NCBI GenBank assembly: GCA_963677935.2
Contig: CAXXEH010000003.1
Location: 2,294,001-2,358,000, forward strand
DNA length: 64,000 bases
Reading direction: 5' to 3'
From: JAAFHB01 sp963677935
GTDB taxonomy: Bacteria > Bacteroidota > Bacteroidia > Bacteroidales > Prolixibacteraceae
Shown: in pieces, positions 35,093 to 43,326 of the stretch
Position numbering within the stretch: the stretch's first letter is position 1
Layout: every line of letters begins with the position of its first letter
Notes under the pieces: generated by a model
Databases searched by the model: none
The model's input: the letters and a program-made list of their open reading frames with translations, nothing else
What the model was told of the DNA's origin: nothing
Translations under genes and position numbers: made by a program

Positions 35093-37048
35093 ATGACAGA
35101 TCTGCCGGGAATTAAATTGAAAACGACCTTTTTCATGTTCGCGATGATGTTTTGTGGCATTGTTTATTCGGAACAAAAACGAACAACCCCTCCAATTAAT
35201 TCAACAGATACTGTTCCTTTTCTCAATCATCGGTGGAAAGAGAGCTATTTCATTGGTAACGGAATACTTGGAGCGGGAGGCGATGATCATGGAAACTGGG
35301 ATTTTCTGATTGGCCCGGATTACACCTCTCCCAACTTTTTAAAATCAGAAATAACAACCCTAAACCTGAATGGAGTACCCTGCAATTTACCCCTTGAGAT
35401 GCACCGCATCCGCTCCTCTGGCATTTATTATGGTAACATACTGATCAAGGAGGCAAATATTCAGGTCTTTGACTTTGCAACACCAACCAGACCAATTGTA
35501 ACCAGGTATTTTATAATTGAGAATAAATCCGTGGATCGACCTTTAACGGTTCAGATGATGGCCACAATAAAAAAAGGGAAAGGAATCAATGAAGAAATAG
35601 TGGAGAAAAATTCCGGGCTGCTTCTAAAGGCCGATACCTCCTCCCCTCTCTTTGGAAATGGTGACGGAGGTTATTGGAAGCAAAGTTTTGCTTTGATTGC
35701 ATTCAACACCAAAAGCATGTGCTCAGATAGTGACTCGAGCATGGTGCTGTCAACACAAAAATTCACAGTTGCCCCCAAACAAAAACATCAAATTGCACTT
35801 GTTCACTACCTCTTCGATGACGATAAGAACTTCACAGAGAAACATCTTAAGGAGATTGGGGCGCTTAATACAAAGACAGATTTCAATAAGACTTTACAGG
35901 AGTGGCGGACCTGGATTGGGAAGGGTAAAAAATTCAACATTGCAGATCAAAGAGTTAAAGACATTCTCGAATCGATGTTGGTGGGAATCCGCATGCAGCA
36001 AAACAGATGTGGCGGATTTATTGCCGGGACAAGAAAGTATGCATTTTCCTATATCCGCGATTCGCATGGCGCCTGCAAGGGATTACTGGCCTGCGGACAT
36101 ACCGAAGAGGTGAAGAAATACCTCGAAATAACTTACCATAAGTTCGGCGTATTTAAAAAGATTCCCAACTCGGTACAAATGGGTGCTGATAAATTTTCGC
36201 ACGGAGATGGAAACCAGTATGCCGAAAGTCCGGCGTATGTGCTATTGTTGGCAAAAGATTATTATCTGGCTACAAAGGATATCGTCTTTTTGAAAAGTCT
36301 CGATGACTTACTCACCTTTGCCATGGATATTCAGCTCGAAAATGCACGAAAAAACGATTGGCTGCTTCCGTTTAATGGAGATGAGACAGAGCAATATTGC
36401 CTCAGGGAAGACGGGAAAGAATACGGTGGTTTCCCTGCACTTACCGGATTTAACAAAAATCAGTGGTCAGTTTCATCTTCAGCTGCATGTATCGCATCGT
36501 TGGATTTCTACATCAGCTACCTGAAAATAAAGGGAATGACCAGTTCATTAAAAGAGTATCAGGATGCTATGAATTCAATGAAAGAGTCGCTAATCAAACA
36601 TTTCTATCAAGGCAATTTGGGAGGTATTCAATGGGCTCTGAAAAAAGATGGGACTTACTATCCCTATAATGTCACCAATTTTATCCTCATGCCAGCCTGG
36701 TTTGGGGTTACGTTAATGGACAATATCGAAAAATCTGCCGTTGAAACGGTTCTTGCGTCAGTAAATCCACAGACCGGATTTGTGGCTAACGCCCCGGGTG
36801 ATGTCGAAGGATTTTGTGGCCATACCCTCGCCTACCTGTTGTCTGATCTGACCCAACTCAACATGTCGGGAAAAGATGAAGTATATCATACCCTGATCAA
36901 CAGTAGTATTATTCAGAGGTATGGTATGGTGAATGAATATTATGGTCCGAACGGAGTACCCAATCCCCACAATTTGCGGGTCTTTGAAAGCGGAATCGTT
37001 ATTGATGCAATAGTAAAATATATCAATTCGTCAGGGAGCAAACCCTAA
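35093..37048 (+). CDS. Exported six-hairpin glycosidase-like protein
   Basis: A 651-residue protein with an N-terminal hydrophobic signal; a second ATG at 35135 gives a more typical signal peptide (MFAMMFCGIVYS). An N-terminal beta-sandwich (about 30-280, with SYFIGNGILGAGGDDHGNWDF) is followed by an (alpha/alpha)6 barrel with FSYIRDSHGACKGLLACG. This is the architecture of the glucoamylase / GH65 / GH94-type clan. It cannot be assigned to one family from sequence. The 99-bp gap after the GH95-like gene suggests a looser link, with the same pathway. Confidence 0.6.
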   Translation: MTDLPGIKLKTTFFMFAMMFCGIVYSEQKRTTPPINSTDTVPFLNHRWKESYFIGNGILGAGGDDHGNWDFLIGPDYTSPNFLKSEITTLNLNGVPCNLPLEMHRIRSSGIYYGNILIKEANIQVFDFATPTRPIVTRYFIIENKSVDRPLTVQMMATIKKGKGINEEIVEKNSGLLLKADTSSPLFGNGDGGYWKQSFALIAFNTKSMCSDSDSSMVLSTQKFTVAPKQKHQIALVHYLFDDDKNFTEKHLKEIGALNTKTDFNKTLQEWRTWIGKGKKFNIADQRVKDILESMLVGIRMQQNRCGGFIAGTRKYAFSYIRDSHGACKGLLACGHTEEVKKYLEITYHKFGVFKKIPNSVQMGADKFSHGDGNQYAESPAYVLLLAKDYYLATKDIVFLKSLDDLLTFAMDIQLENARKNDWLLPFNGDETEQYCLREDGKEYGGFPALTGFNKNQWSVSSSAACIASLDFYISYLKIKGMTSSLKEYQDAMNSMKESLIKHFYQGNLGGIQWALKKDGTYYPYNVTNFILMPAWFGVTLMDNIEKSAVETVLASVNPQTGFVANAPGDVEGFCGHTLAYLLSDLTQLNMSGKDEVYHTLINSSIIQRYGMVNEYYGPNGVPNPHNLRVFESGIVIDAIVKYINSSGSKP

Positions 37049-37206
37049 CCGGAATTTTAACGGAATCAGACAATACGACTTTCAGATTTCTATATATTTA
37101 CTGTATAATTTGATAAAGAAGGGCTCTATTGGATAGAATACCTGGTGAAAAGAAGGGATTAAAAAATACAATTATGGTTCTATAAATATGAATTACGTTT
37201 CCCATA

Positions 37207-37400
37207 ATGGGTACTAGCTGGGGCAACCGTGCAATGAACAGCGCCGGGCTGGCCGTTGGAATAACATCCCAAATCCTTCCCGGATTGAAGCATTTGAAAA
37301 ATGCAGTAGTGCAGGATATCGCAATACGGGCCATGCTGCAGACCTGCGCAACGGTCAATGGGGTGCGCAATTTCTGCCTTAAACATCCCTCCTGCCGGAA
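37207..37400 (+). pseudogene. Fragment of a C45-type acyltransferase/hydrolase gene
   Basis: About 60 codons resemble the interior of C45-family autoproteolytic acyltransferases (isopenicillin-N acyltransferase-like): RAMNSAGLAVGITS followed by IRAMLQTCATVNGVRNFC. A stop at 37189 cuts off any N-terminal part, and the match ends about where a sulfatase-like segment begins in another frame. The fragment lacks the catalytic N-terminal cysteine region, so it cannot be functional. The family call rests on pattern recognition only. Confidence 0.4.
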
Positions 37401-37777
37401 CAAAATGGGGCGATCATTACCGAAAAAACATCCAAGATTATTATACCTGTATCAGCGGTGTGGATGAGCAGTTCGGAAGAATCCTTCAGGCACTGAGGGT
37501 GGCCGGACTCGCTAAAAATTCCATTGTTGTATTTACTTCCGATCATGGGGACTGCCTGGGAATTCATGAAGAGGTGACGAAAAACAACAGGTACACCTTT
37601 GTGATGAATCAGGAAGAGGGAAAAGATAAAATCATTATGCTTTACGACCGCAAAGATGACCCTTATCAGATGAAAAACATCGCCGCCCAAAATCCCGGAA
37701 TCGTCAGAGAATTGACTGAGGAGATGAGACTTTGGCTAATAAAAATTAGCGATCCCTGGGTAAAGAATATGCCTTAA
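37394..37777 (+). pseudogene. C-terminal fragment of a sulfatase gene with an internal deletion
   Basis: The frame carries the sulfatase segment DYYTCISGVDEQFGRIL and then IVVFTSDHGD, which in formylglycine sulfatases belongs to the second half of the catalytic domain. It ends with MLYDRKDDPYQMKNIAAQ, the usual C-terminal region. Only about 25 residues separate these, where intact sulfatases have about a hundred. The N-terminal half with the CxPxR modification motif is absent. It is therefore a double-truncated remnant, joined to a fragment of a different gene. It shows that the locus once coded for a sulfatase. Confidence 0.7.
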
Positions 37778-37804
37778 AAATTACTAGGAGAACTATCTAT
37801 TATT

Positions 37805-37812
37805 TATATTTG
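37805..37812 (+). promoter_or_regulatory. -7 box upstream of the second Gfo/Idh/MocA gene
   Basis: TATATTTG fits the Bacteroidota -7 element TAnnTTTG and predicts a transcript start near 37816. This makes the ATG at 37857, which also yields a signal peptide, more credible than the upstream TTG at 37818. No TTTG at the -33 distance is found. Confidence 0.35.
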
Positions 37813-37856
37813 TAGAATTGATCACCAAAGATACTACTCACCTTAATATTACAATT

Positions 37857-39215
37857 ATGAAGAACAGCGCTTCGAAACCGATGAGCCGCAGAGGATTCAT
37901 AGGTAATTCCACACTTGCATCTGCCGGATTTATGATAATTCCTGCTCATGCTGTTTCAGGATTGGGCCACATTGCCCCGAGTGACAAACTCAACGTTGCA
38001 GGAATCGGCATTGCAGGGATGGGCAAAGGGAATATTGCCAATGTTGCGAAAACCGAAAACATTGTTGCATTGTGTGATGTCGACTGGGGAGAGAGCTCAT
38101 CCAAAGTCTTTAAAATCTACCCCGGCGCCAAAAAGCACAAGGACTACAGAAAAATGCTTGACACACAGAAAGACATTGATGCTGTGATTGTTGCCACGCC
38201 AGATCATACTCATGCAATAATCAGTCTTGAAGCAATGAAAAGGGGCAAACATGCATTTACACAAAAACCGCTGACACACACCGTTCATGAGGCAAGAGTC
38301 CTTGCAAAAGCGGCTAAGGAATATAAAGTGGCTACCCAGATGGGGAACCAGGGGCAGGCTGGTGAGGCAACCCGTCGGCTCAGGGAATTGATCTGGGATG
38401 GCATTATCGGACCAATCCACGAGGTGCATGTCTGGACCGACCGCCCAAATAATGGATTGTTAAAAACCTATTGGCCCCAGGGAGTGGCCCGTCCACTGGA
38501 AACGCCCCCGGTTCCGGAGAATCTGGACTGGGATCTTTTCGTTGGACCTGCTCCAATGCGACCTTATAATCCGGCCTATCATCCGTTTAAATGGAGGGGT
38601 TGGTGGGACTTTGGAACCGGCTCACTGGGAGACATCGGCTGTCATTCATTGGATCCTATTTTCCGGGCACTCAAACTAAAGTATCCAACCTCTTTACAGG
38701 CAGTCTCTACCCTTGTCAACGAAGAGACCTATCCTTCAGGATCAATGATTCGGTATGAATTTCCTGAGCGCGATAATCTACCTGCTGTTTCCCTGACATG
38801 GTACGACGGAGGATTACGCCCCATGCGAATACCCGAGATGGATGAAGGGATGCAGATGGGCGCCGGAGGAACACTTTATATTGGCGAAAAAGGGAAGATT
38901 CTGGACGACAAAATACTCCCCCGGTCACTTCGTGAATCGTATAAAGTCCCCGTTCCATATCTCCCCTCCTCTCCAGGACATGAAGAGGAATGGATTCGCG
39001 CATGCAAAGGTGGAGTGCCTGCAGGATCCGATTTTGAATGGGCTGGTCCTTTGACAGAAACTGTACTTTTGGGGAACATTGCCATACGCCGTGATTTGAA
39101 GGAGAAACTTAGCGGACAATCCCTAAACTGGGATCCCATCAAATTTGGCTTCCCGAACCTGCCCGAAGCCGATAAATACCTTCATTACGAATACCGTAAT
39201 GGCTGGAGTCTCTAA
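37857..39215 (+). CDS. Exported Gfo/Idh/MocA-family oxidoreductase (second)
   Basis: Sugar oxidoreductase of 452 residues with a twin-arginine-like signal (MSRRGFIGNSTLASAGFMII after a short lead). The Rossmann region contains VAGIGIAGMGKGNIANV. The EKP-type position is FTQKPLTHT, with Gln instead of Glu before the Lys-Pro, and MGNQGQAGEATRRL follows as in the bacterial periplasmic subgroup. It is a distant paralogue of the gene at 21097 and has the same general length. Likely role is oxidation or reduction of a sugar ring carbon in the periplasm; a DUF1080 partner is encoded only in the other cluster. Confidence 0.83.
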   Translation: MKNSASKPMSRRGFIGNSTLASAGFMIIPAHAVSGLGHIAPSDKLNVAGIGIAGMGKGNIANVAKTENIVALCDVDWGESSSKVFKIYPGAKKHKDYRKMLDTQKDIDAVIVATPDHTHAIISLEAMKRGKHAFTQKPLTHTVHEARVLAKAAKEYKVATQMGNQGQAGEATRRLRELIWDGIIGPIHEVHVWTDRPNNGLLKTYWPQGVARPLETPPVPENLDWDLFVGPAPMRPYNPAYHPFKWRGWWDFGTGSLGDIGCHSLDPIFRALKLKYPTSLQAVSTLVNEETYPSGSMIRYEFPERDNLPAVSLTWYDGGLRPMRIPEMDEGMQMGAGGTLYIGEKGKILDDKILPRSLRESYKVPVPYLPSSPGHEEEWIRACKGGVPAGSDFEWAGPLTETVLLGNIAIRRDLKEKLSGQSLNWDPIKFGFPNLPEADKYLHYEYRNGWSL

Positions 39216-39242
39216 TTAGGGCTTGCTAAAAAACGTTTTTAC

Positions 39243-39358
39243 ACCACGAAGTGGTTATCCGCCGGCTGGCGGATGAATAACCCCCGGTGAAGCTTACGGA
39301 ACCGGGGGAAAGGATGACGAGTAGTATCAGCCCCGGAGTGGGCTGATTACGAAACTAC
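39243..39358. repeat. Cluster of four consecutive hairpins (palindromic repeat unit)
   Basis: In order: ACCAC-GAA-GTGGT (39243-39255); TTATCCGCC paired with GGCGGAT...AA around 39255-39280; CCCCCGGT / ACCGGGGG with a 12-nt loop (39281-39308); and ATCAGCCC / GGGCTGAT with a 6-nt loop inside an outer GTAGT / ACTAC pair (39321-39358). The TCCGCC...GGCGGA stem is shared with the leader repeats before the GH105 and PMI-like genes. This looks like a mobile palindromic unit; no encoded product. Confidence 0.6.
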
Positions 39359-39396
39359 TTTATTCAAACTACTCTTAAAAAATCAAAAACAACCTT

Positions 39397-39534
39397 ATGA
39401 AAAACACTTTTCTGTTATTGTTTTTGACGGCTTTCATCGCAGGTGTTGCCAGAGGTGAAAAAAACCTGGAGGGAAATATTTTCAGCAAGCTGATTTTTTT
39501 TGTATTATATTACAAATATATAGATATTATTTAG
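39397..39534 (+). pseudogene. Truncated 5' end of an exported protein gene
   Basis: A 45-codon frame starts with a signal peptide (MKNTFLLLFLTAFIAG...) followed by about a dozen residues, and then runs into AT-rich sequence and stops. The start has normal codon use for the region; the tail does not. This looks like the 5' stump of a secreted PUL protein whose rest was replaced by the AAA ATPase gene and its promoter. The lost family cannot be told. Confidence 0.45.
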
Positions 39535-39562
39535 TATTCGAATACATATTTATTTTTATTAT

Positions 39563-39595
39563 TTTGTATTTCTATACAATAATATGGTATATTTG
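39563..39595 (+). promoter_or_regulatory. Promoter of the ATPase gene
   Basis: TTTG (39563-39566) and TATATTTG (39588-39595) are separated by 21 bp, fitting the Bacteroidota consensus. The predicted transcript start (about 39599) leaves only some 6 nt before the ATG at 39605, so the mRNA would be practically leaderless. Confidence 0.55.
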
Positions 39596-39604
39596 TATTA
39601 AAAT

Positions 39605-40825
39605 ATGATACAGGATATTCTAAGATACAGCAACAGGCTTATAAACAATACAAAATCCGATTTTGTACGATACCTTTATAGTCTCATAAATTGGGAGAGC
39701 CGATTAATTGAGATAAATGGCAGCAGGGGTGTTGGAAAAACAACGTTCCTGCTTCAACAAGCTCAAAAACTGAATAATACGATCTCTAATCAGGCAGTCT
39801 ACCTCTCGCTGGACGATCTTTTATTTTTTAATCATTCAATTGTTGAAATAGCAGAATCTCTGGAACAATACGGAGTAAAATATCTGTTTTTAGATGAGGT
39901 TCATAAATACCCTTCGAAATTTCCTGACTTTGATTGGTCTGCAGAAATAAAAAACTGTTATGATCGCTTTCCTGCCCTTTCTATTATATATACTGGTTCT
40001 TCCGTCTTAAGATTATACCAGGGGCAGGGCGATCTCAGTCGTCGAAAAAGTTCCTATTTGTTATACGGACTATCGTTCAGAGAATATCTGGTTTATAATA
40101 AAATTGCCACTTATGAAGTTGTACCATTTGAAGATTTACTTTTAAATCATGAGAATTTAGCAACAACGATCACAAAAAATCTGAAAATCATTCCTCTCTT
40201 TAAAGAGTATCTTAGAACAGGTTATTACCCTTTTTATAACGAAGATCCTTTAAAGTACTTTGAGCGTATTAATTCCATTTTGAATGTTATTATTGAAAAT
40301 GATATTCCTGCTGTAACTGATATTCCTTTTGAAACATTACAAAAGATAAAAAAGCTATTGGCTGCCATTGCAACCTCGGTCCCATATGTACCTAATCTGC
40401 TTAAATTACGCAGTGAATTGCGAATTTCAGATCAGCGAACCTTACTAAAATATTTGGATTATCTTGAAAAAGCAGAGGTTCTGTTTAGTCTTAGTCAAAA
40501 AGTTAAAGGAAATAAAATCTTACAAAAGCCGGATAAGTTATATCTGGGCAATCCAAATTATTTTTACAGCTTGAATTTAACAAAAGAAGAAATTGGAAGT
40601 ATCAGAGAATCGTTCTTTGCCACTCAACTTTCAGTAAACCATGAACTCAGGCTTCCTGGAAAGGGTGATTTCCTAATTGATGGCAAATTTCTTTTTGAAA
40701 TTGGCGGAAAAAATAAAAATACCGGTCAGCTTAACCAGGAGCCAAATACCTTTTATGCTTTGGACGATCTGGAAATTGGGTTTAAAAATATCATCCCTTT
40801 ATGGTTATTAGGATTTCTGTACTAA
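39605..40825 (+). CDS. AAA-family ATPase with DUF4143 domain
   Basis: A 406-residue cytoplasmic P-loop protein. Walker A is GSRGVGKTT at residues 39-47, Walker B is YLFLDEVHK with Asp97-Glu98, and IIYTGSSVLRL is the sensor segment typical of the AAA_14 group. The C-terminal part (about 210-406) is DUF4143, a nuclease-like/winged-helix region. Such proteins are common and often mobile in Bacteroidota; their role is unknown. It is more AT-rich than its PUL neighbours, has its own promoter, and lies next to a truncated gene start, which points to insertion into the PUL. Confidence 0.85.
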   Translation: MIQDILRYSNRLINNTKSDFVRYLYSLINWESRLIEINGSRGVGKTTFLLQQAQKLNNTISNQAVYLSLDDLLFFNHSIVEIAESLEQYGVKYLFLDEVHKYPSKFPDFDWSAEIKNCYDRFPALSIIYTGSSVLRLYQGQGDLSRRKSSYLLYGLSFREYLVYNKIATYEVVPFEDLLLNHENLATTITKNLKIIPLFKEYLRTGYYPFYNEDPLKYFERINSILNVIIENDIPAVTDIPFETLQKIKKLLAAIATSVPYVPNLLKLRSELRISDQRTLLKYLDYLEKAEVLFSLSQKVKGNKILQKPDKLYLGNPNYFYSLNLTKEEIGSIRESFFATQLSVNHELRLPGKGDFLIDGKFLFEIGGKNKNTGQLNQEPNTFYALDDLEIGFKNIIPLWLLGFLY

Positions 40826-40978
40826 GAATCCAGGAATATTTTTCAATATAATATTGTTAAAAAAAATATTAATTATCTGACACATTGCATTTAATTATTT
40901 ATTATAATTGCATAGTACTACCCAGAGGTTTGTAATTTTAAAAGTGCCTGATATTCTGTTTTAAACCAAAAAAAGCTG

Positions 40979-42274
40979 ATGAGAAATCCAATTTTAATTG
41001 TCCTGCTTCTTTGTCTTGGGTGGAGCTGTACCCTGAACAATCCCAGGAAAACACTGGCAAAACAGATTTTGAACGATCCTTCATTTACCATAGTTGATAC
41101 AATGGCCCGGAAAATTCTTAAAAAGGGGTTTAATGCCGGTAGCGGTTACTCGCAAGTGTGGGCACGCGATATGAATACGTTTGTTGAAATTGCCCTCGAA
41201 GAGGTTAATCCCAAAGATATCAGGGGAGCAATCCTGGTTTTCTTCTCCCTTCAGCAGCCTAACAATGAAATGATTGACGGCTATGTCCTGAATAAAGATT
41301 TTAAATGGGGAGATCCCAATCAGTACCGTTCTTCTGCAGATACTGCTCATGTTGGCTTTAAGAATACCGTTGAAACCGATCAGGAGTCATCCCTGATCCA
41401 GATTGTCGGAAAGTACATTCATTTAACCGGAGATTCCACAATTCTCTCAGAAAACATTGCTGGTAAAACGGTACTGGAGCGCATGGGAATGATGGTCGAC
41501 TATTTAATGAAGGAGAGATACAGTGAAAAATATGGATTGCTTTGGGGCGCCATGACCGCAGACTGGGGTGACGTCCAACCGAACACTGATAACGTAGTCG
41601 ATATCGATTCGACAACCACCCCTGCCATCGATATTTATGACAATGCAATGTTTATCATTGCACTCGATGATCTTACTCAGATGACCACAGATCCTGCTCA
41701 GGCAGTAAAGTGGAAAACCATTCGTACAACGATTGCAGAAAATACCCGTAAGCACTTGTGGAATAATGAAAAACAAAAATTCATACCTCACATTTATCTT
41801 GATAAATCGCCTATCCCTGCAGGTTTTGATGAGTCTAAGGTCTACTATCACGGTGGAACGGCCATTGCTATCGAAGCTGGGTTGTTGTCAAAAGCCGAAA
41901 TTGAGGCATCCAATAAGCAGATGCTCGAAAATGTCCGGTTGTCTGGAGCCCCTACAATTGGACTAACCTTATACCCGGTTTATCCGGAAGGATTTTTTCA
42001 TGGAGGGATGGGTAAGCCCTATATTTATCAGAACGGAGGCGACTGGACGTGGTTTGGCGCCCGGATGATCCAGCAACTTACGGCCAATGGGTTCGAAAAA
42101 GAAGCTTATACCGAAATCCGTCCGATGATTGACCTTGTTATCAGGAATAAGGGGTTTTACGAATGGTATTACGTTGACGGAACGCCAAAAGGATCAGCAC
42201 AATTCAAAGGTTCGGCTGGAACCCTTGCCAGGGCCATTCAAATGTTAAGAACCTGGGCAGAACAGAACAAATAG
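40979..42274 (+). CDS. Lipoprotein six-hairpin glycosidase-like protein
   Basis: A 431-residue protein with a lipoprotein signal (LLLCLGWSC, Cys17), so it is membrane-attached. The mature part looks like an (alpha/alpha)6 barrel: VWARDMNTFVEIALEEV near residue 60, WGAMTADWGDV near 185, GGDWTWFGARMI near 355, and FYEWYYVDGTPKGSAQFKGS near the C-terminus. The fold is that of GH15/GH63/amylo-glucosidase-type enzymes. The family is not settled; GH125 was considered and not supported. The GntR gene starts 8 bp after its stop, so it probably heads an operon with the regulator, GH127 and GH2. Confidence 0.6.
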   Translation: MRNPILIVLLLCLGWSCTLNNPRKTLAKQILNDPSFTIVDTMARKILKKGFNAGSGYSQVWARDMNTFVEIALEEVNPKDIRGAILVFFSLQQPNNEMIDGYVLNKDFKWGDPNQYRSSADTAHVGFKNTVETDQESSLIQIVGKYIHLTGDSTILSENIAGKTVLERMGMMVDYLMKERYSEKYGLLWGAMTADWGDVQPNTDNVVDIDSTTTPAIDIYDNAMFIIALDDLTQMTTDPAQAVKWKTIRTTIAENTRKHLWNNEKQKFIPHIYLDKSPIPAGFDESKVYYHGGTAIAIEAGLLSKAEIEASNKQMLENVRLSGAPTIGLTLYPVYPEGFFHGGMGKPYIYQNGGDWTWFGARMIQQLTANGFEKEAYTEIRPMIDLVIRNKGFYEWYYVDGTPKGSAQFKGSAGTLARAIQMLRTWAEQNK

Positions 42275-42282
42275 ATTAAAAA

Positions 42283-43296
42283 ATGACCGAACCACTTGAT
42301 ATCCAATTTAAAGAAAGCCCATCAGTTCCGAAATACCGTCAGATTATAGAAGCCGTTCTGCTGAAAATCAAGAAAGGAGAGCTGAAAAAAGGGGATAAAA
42401 TCCCTTCACTGAATTGGTTCTGCAAGCAATATGGATTATCGCAGGATACGGTATTAACTGCCTATAACGAACTGAAATCCAAAGGAATCATCACTTCCCA
42501 GGTTGGTAAAGGGTATTATGTTCAGAATGAAAGCACCGGCTTTAGCCATAAGGTGTTGTTAATTTTCGACCGGTTAACCGCCTACAAGGAAGATTTATAC
42601 AATGCCTTTAAGGAGGCTTTGAAAAAAGATGGCAGTGAGCAGATCTTCTTTCACCACAATAATCTGAAGATGTTCAGGACCATCATCGAAGGGGCGATGG
42701 GCGACTATTCCGAATATGTGATTATGCCGGTAGATCATCCTGACGCAATTCCCATTATTGGAAAACTACCTGTAAATAAGGTCTTTATTCTTGACCAGGG
42801 ACGAAAACAGTACAGACAAACATATCCTTATGTCTGTCAGGATTTCGAAAGGGATATTTACCGCATCCTGAAACAAAACAATACCTTAATGGATAAATAC
42901 CATAGAATGATATTGGTTACCAGGCATCAGAAGTCTCACTTCAAAGATATCGTAACGGGCTTTAAAGATTTTTGCAAACAACATCCAATCAAATTTGAAG
43001 TGATCAGTGATTTGCATTCATTCGAAATCAAAACCGGCGACGCCTTTGTCGTTGTCGATGACCGTGATCTTGAATTCCTGGTTCGTCACGCGATTGATAA
43101 ACAACTTATTCCTGGTAAGGATATGGGAATCGTTTCCTACAATGAAGCTCCATTAAAAGGGATTGTCGCCTCCGGTATTACTACTATATCGACCGATTTT
43201 GCGCAAATGGGTACAAGTATGGCAGAGATGATCCTGGAAGGGAGAAAGGAAAAGATTGATAATCCGTTCCGGTTGATTTTACGAAACTCTTTATAG
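42283..43296 (+). CDS. GntR-family regulator with periplasmic-binding-protein-like effector domain
   Basis: A 337-residue cytoplasmic transcription regulator. The N-terminal winged helix (about 10-80) has the GntR pattern YRQIIEAVLLKIKKGELKKG followed by DKIPSLNWFCKQYGLSQDTV. The remaining 250 residues have the LacI/PBP-like fold seen in AraR-type regulators of sugar genes, so it probably senses a monosaccharide such as arabinose or fucose. It is placed between a glycosidase and the GH127 gene with 8-bp and 30-bp gaps, consistent with local control of this cluster. Confidence 0.85.
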   Translation: MTEPLDIQFKESPSVPKYRQIIEAVLLKIKKGELKKGDKIPSLNWFCKQYGLSQDTVLTAYNELKSKGIITSQVGKGYYVQNESTGFSHKVLLIFDRLTAYKEDLYNAFKEALKKDGSEQIFFHHNNLKMFRTIIEGAMGDYSEYVIMPVDHPDAIPIIGKLPVNKVFILDQGRKQYRQTYPYVCQDFERDIYRILKQNNTLMDKYHRMILVTRHQKSHFKDIVTGFKDFCKQHPIKFEVISDLHSFEIKTGDAFVVVDDRDLEFLVRHAIDKQLIPGKDMGIVSYNEAPLKGIVASGITTISTDFAQMGTSMAEMILEGRKEKIDNPFRLILRNSL

Positions 43297-43326
43297 ATAT
43301 TGGCAAATAATTTAAAGACTAATCTC

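Larger units (their letters stand above)
39216..39604. other. Gap with hairpin cluster and a truncated gene start
   Basis: About 390 bp without an intact gene. The first part (39243-39358) holds four consecutive hairpins, the middle carries a signal-peptide fragment (39397-39534), and the end has the promoter of the ATPase gene (39563-39595). All three are listed separately. Confidence 0.7.

Noticed and set aside
39243..39358. Riboswitch upstream of a metabolic gene
   Set aside because: No known riboswitch core was recognised, and the following gene start is truncated; the shared stem with other repeats argues for a mobile palindromic unit.
40979..42274. GH125 exo-alpha-1,6-mannosidase
   Set aside because: The WARD motif is suggestive of the fold only; other GH125 signatures were not found, so only a general six-hairpin call is given.
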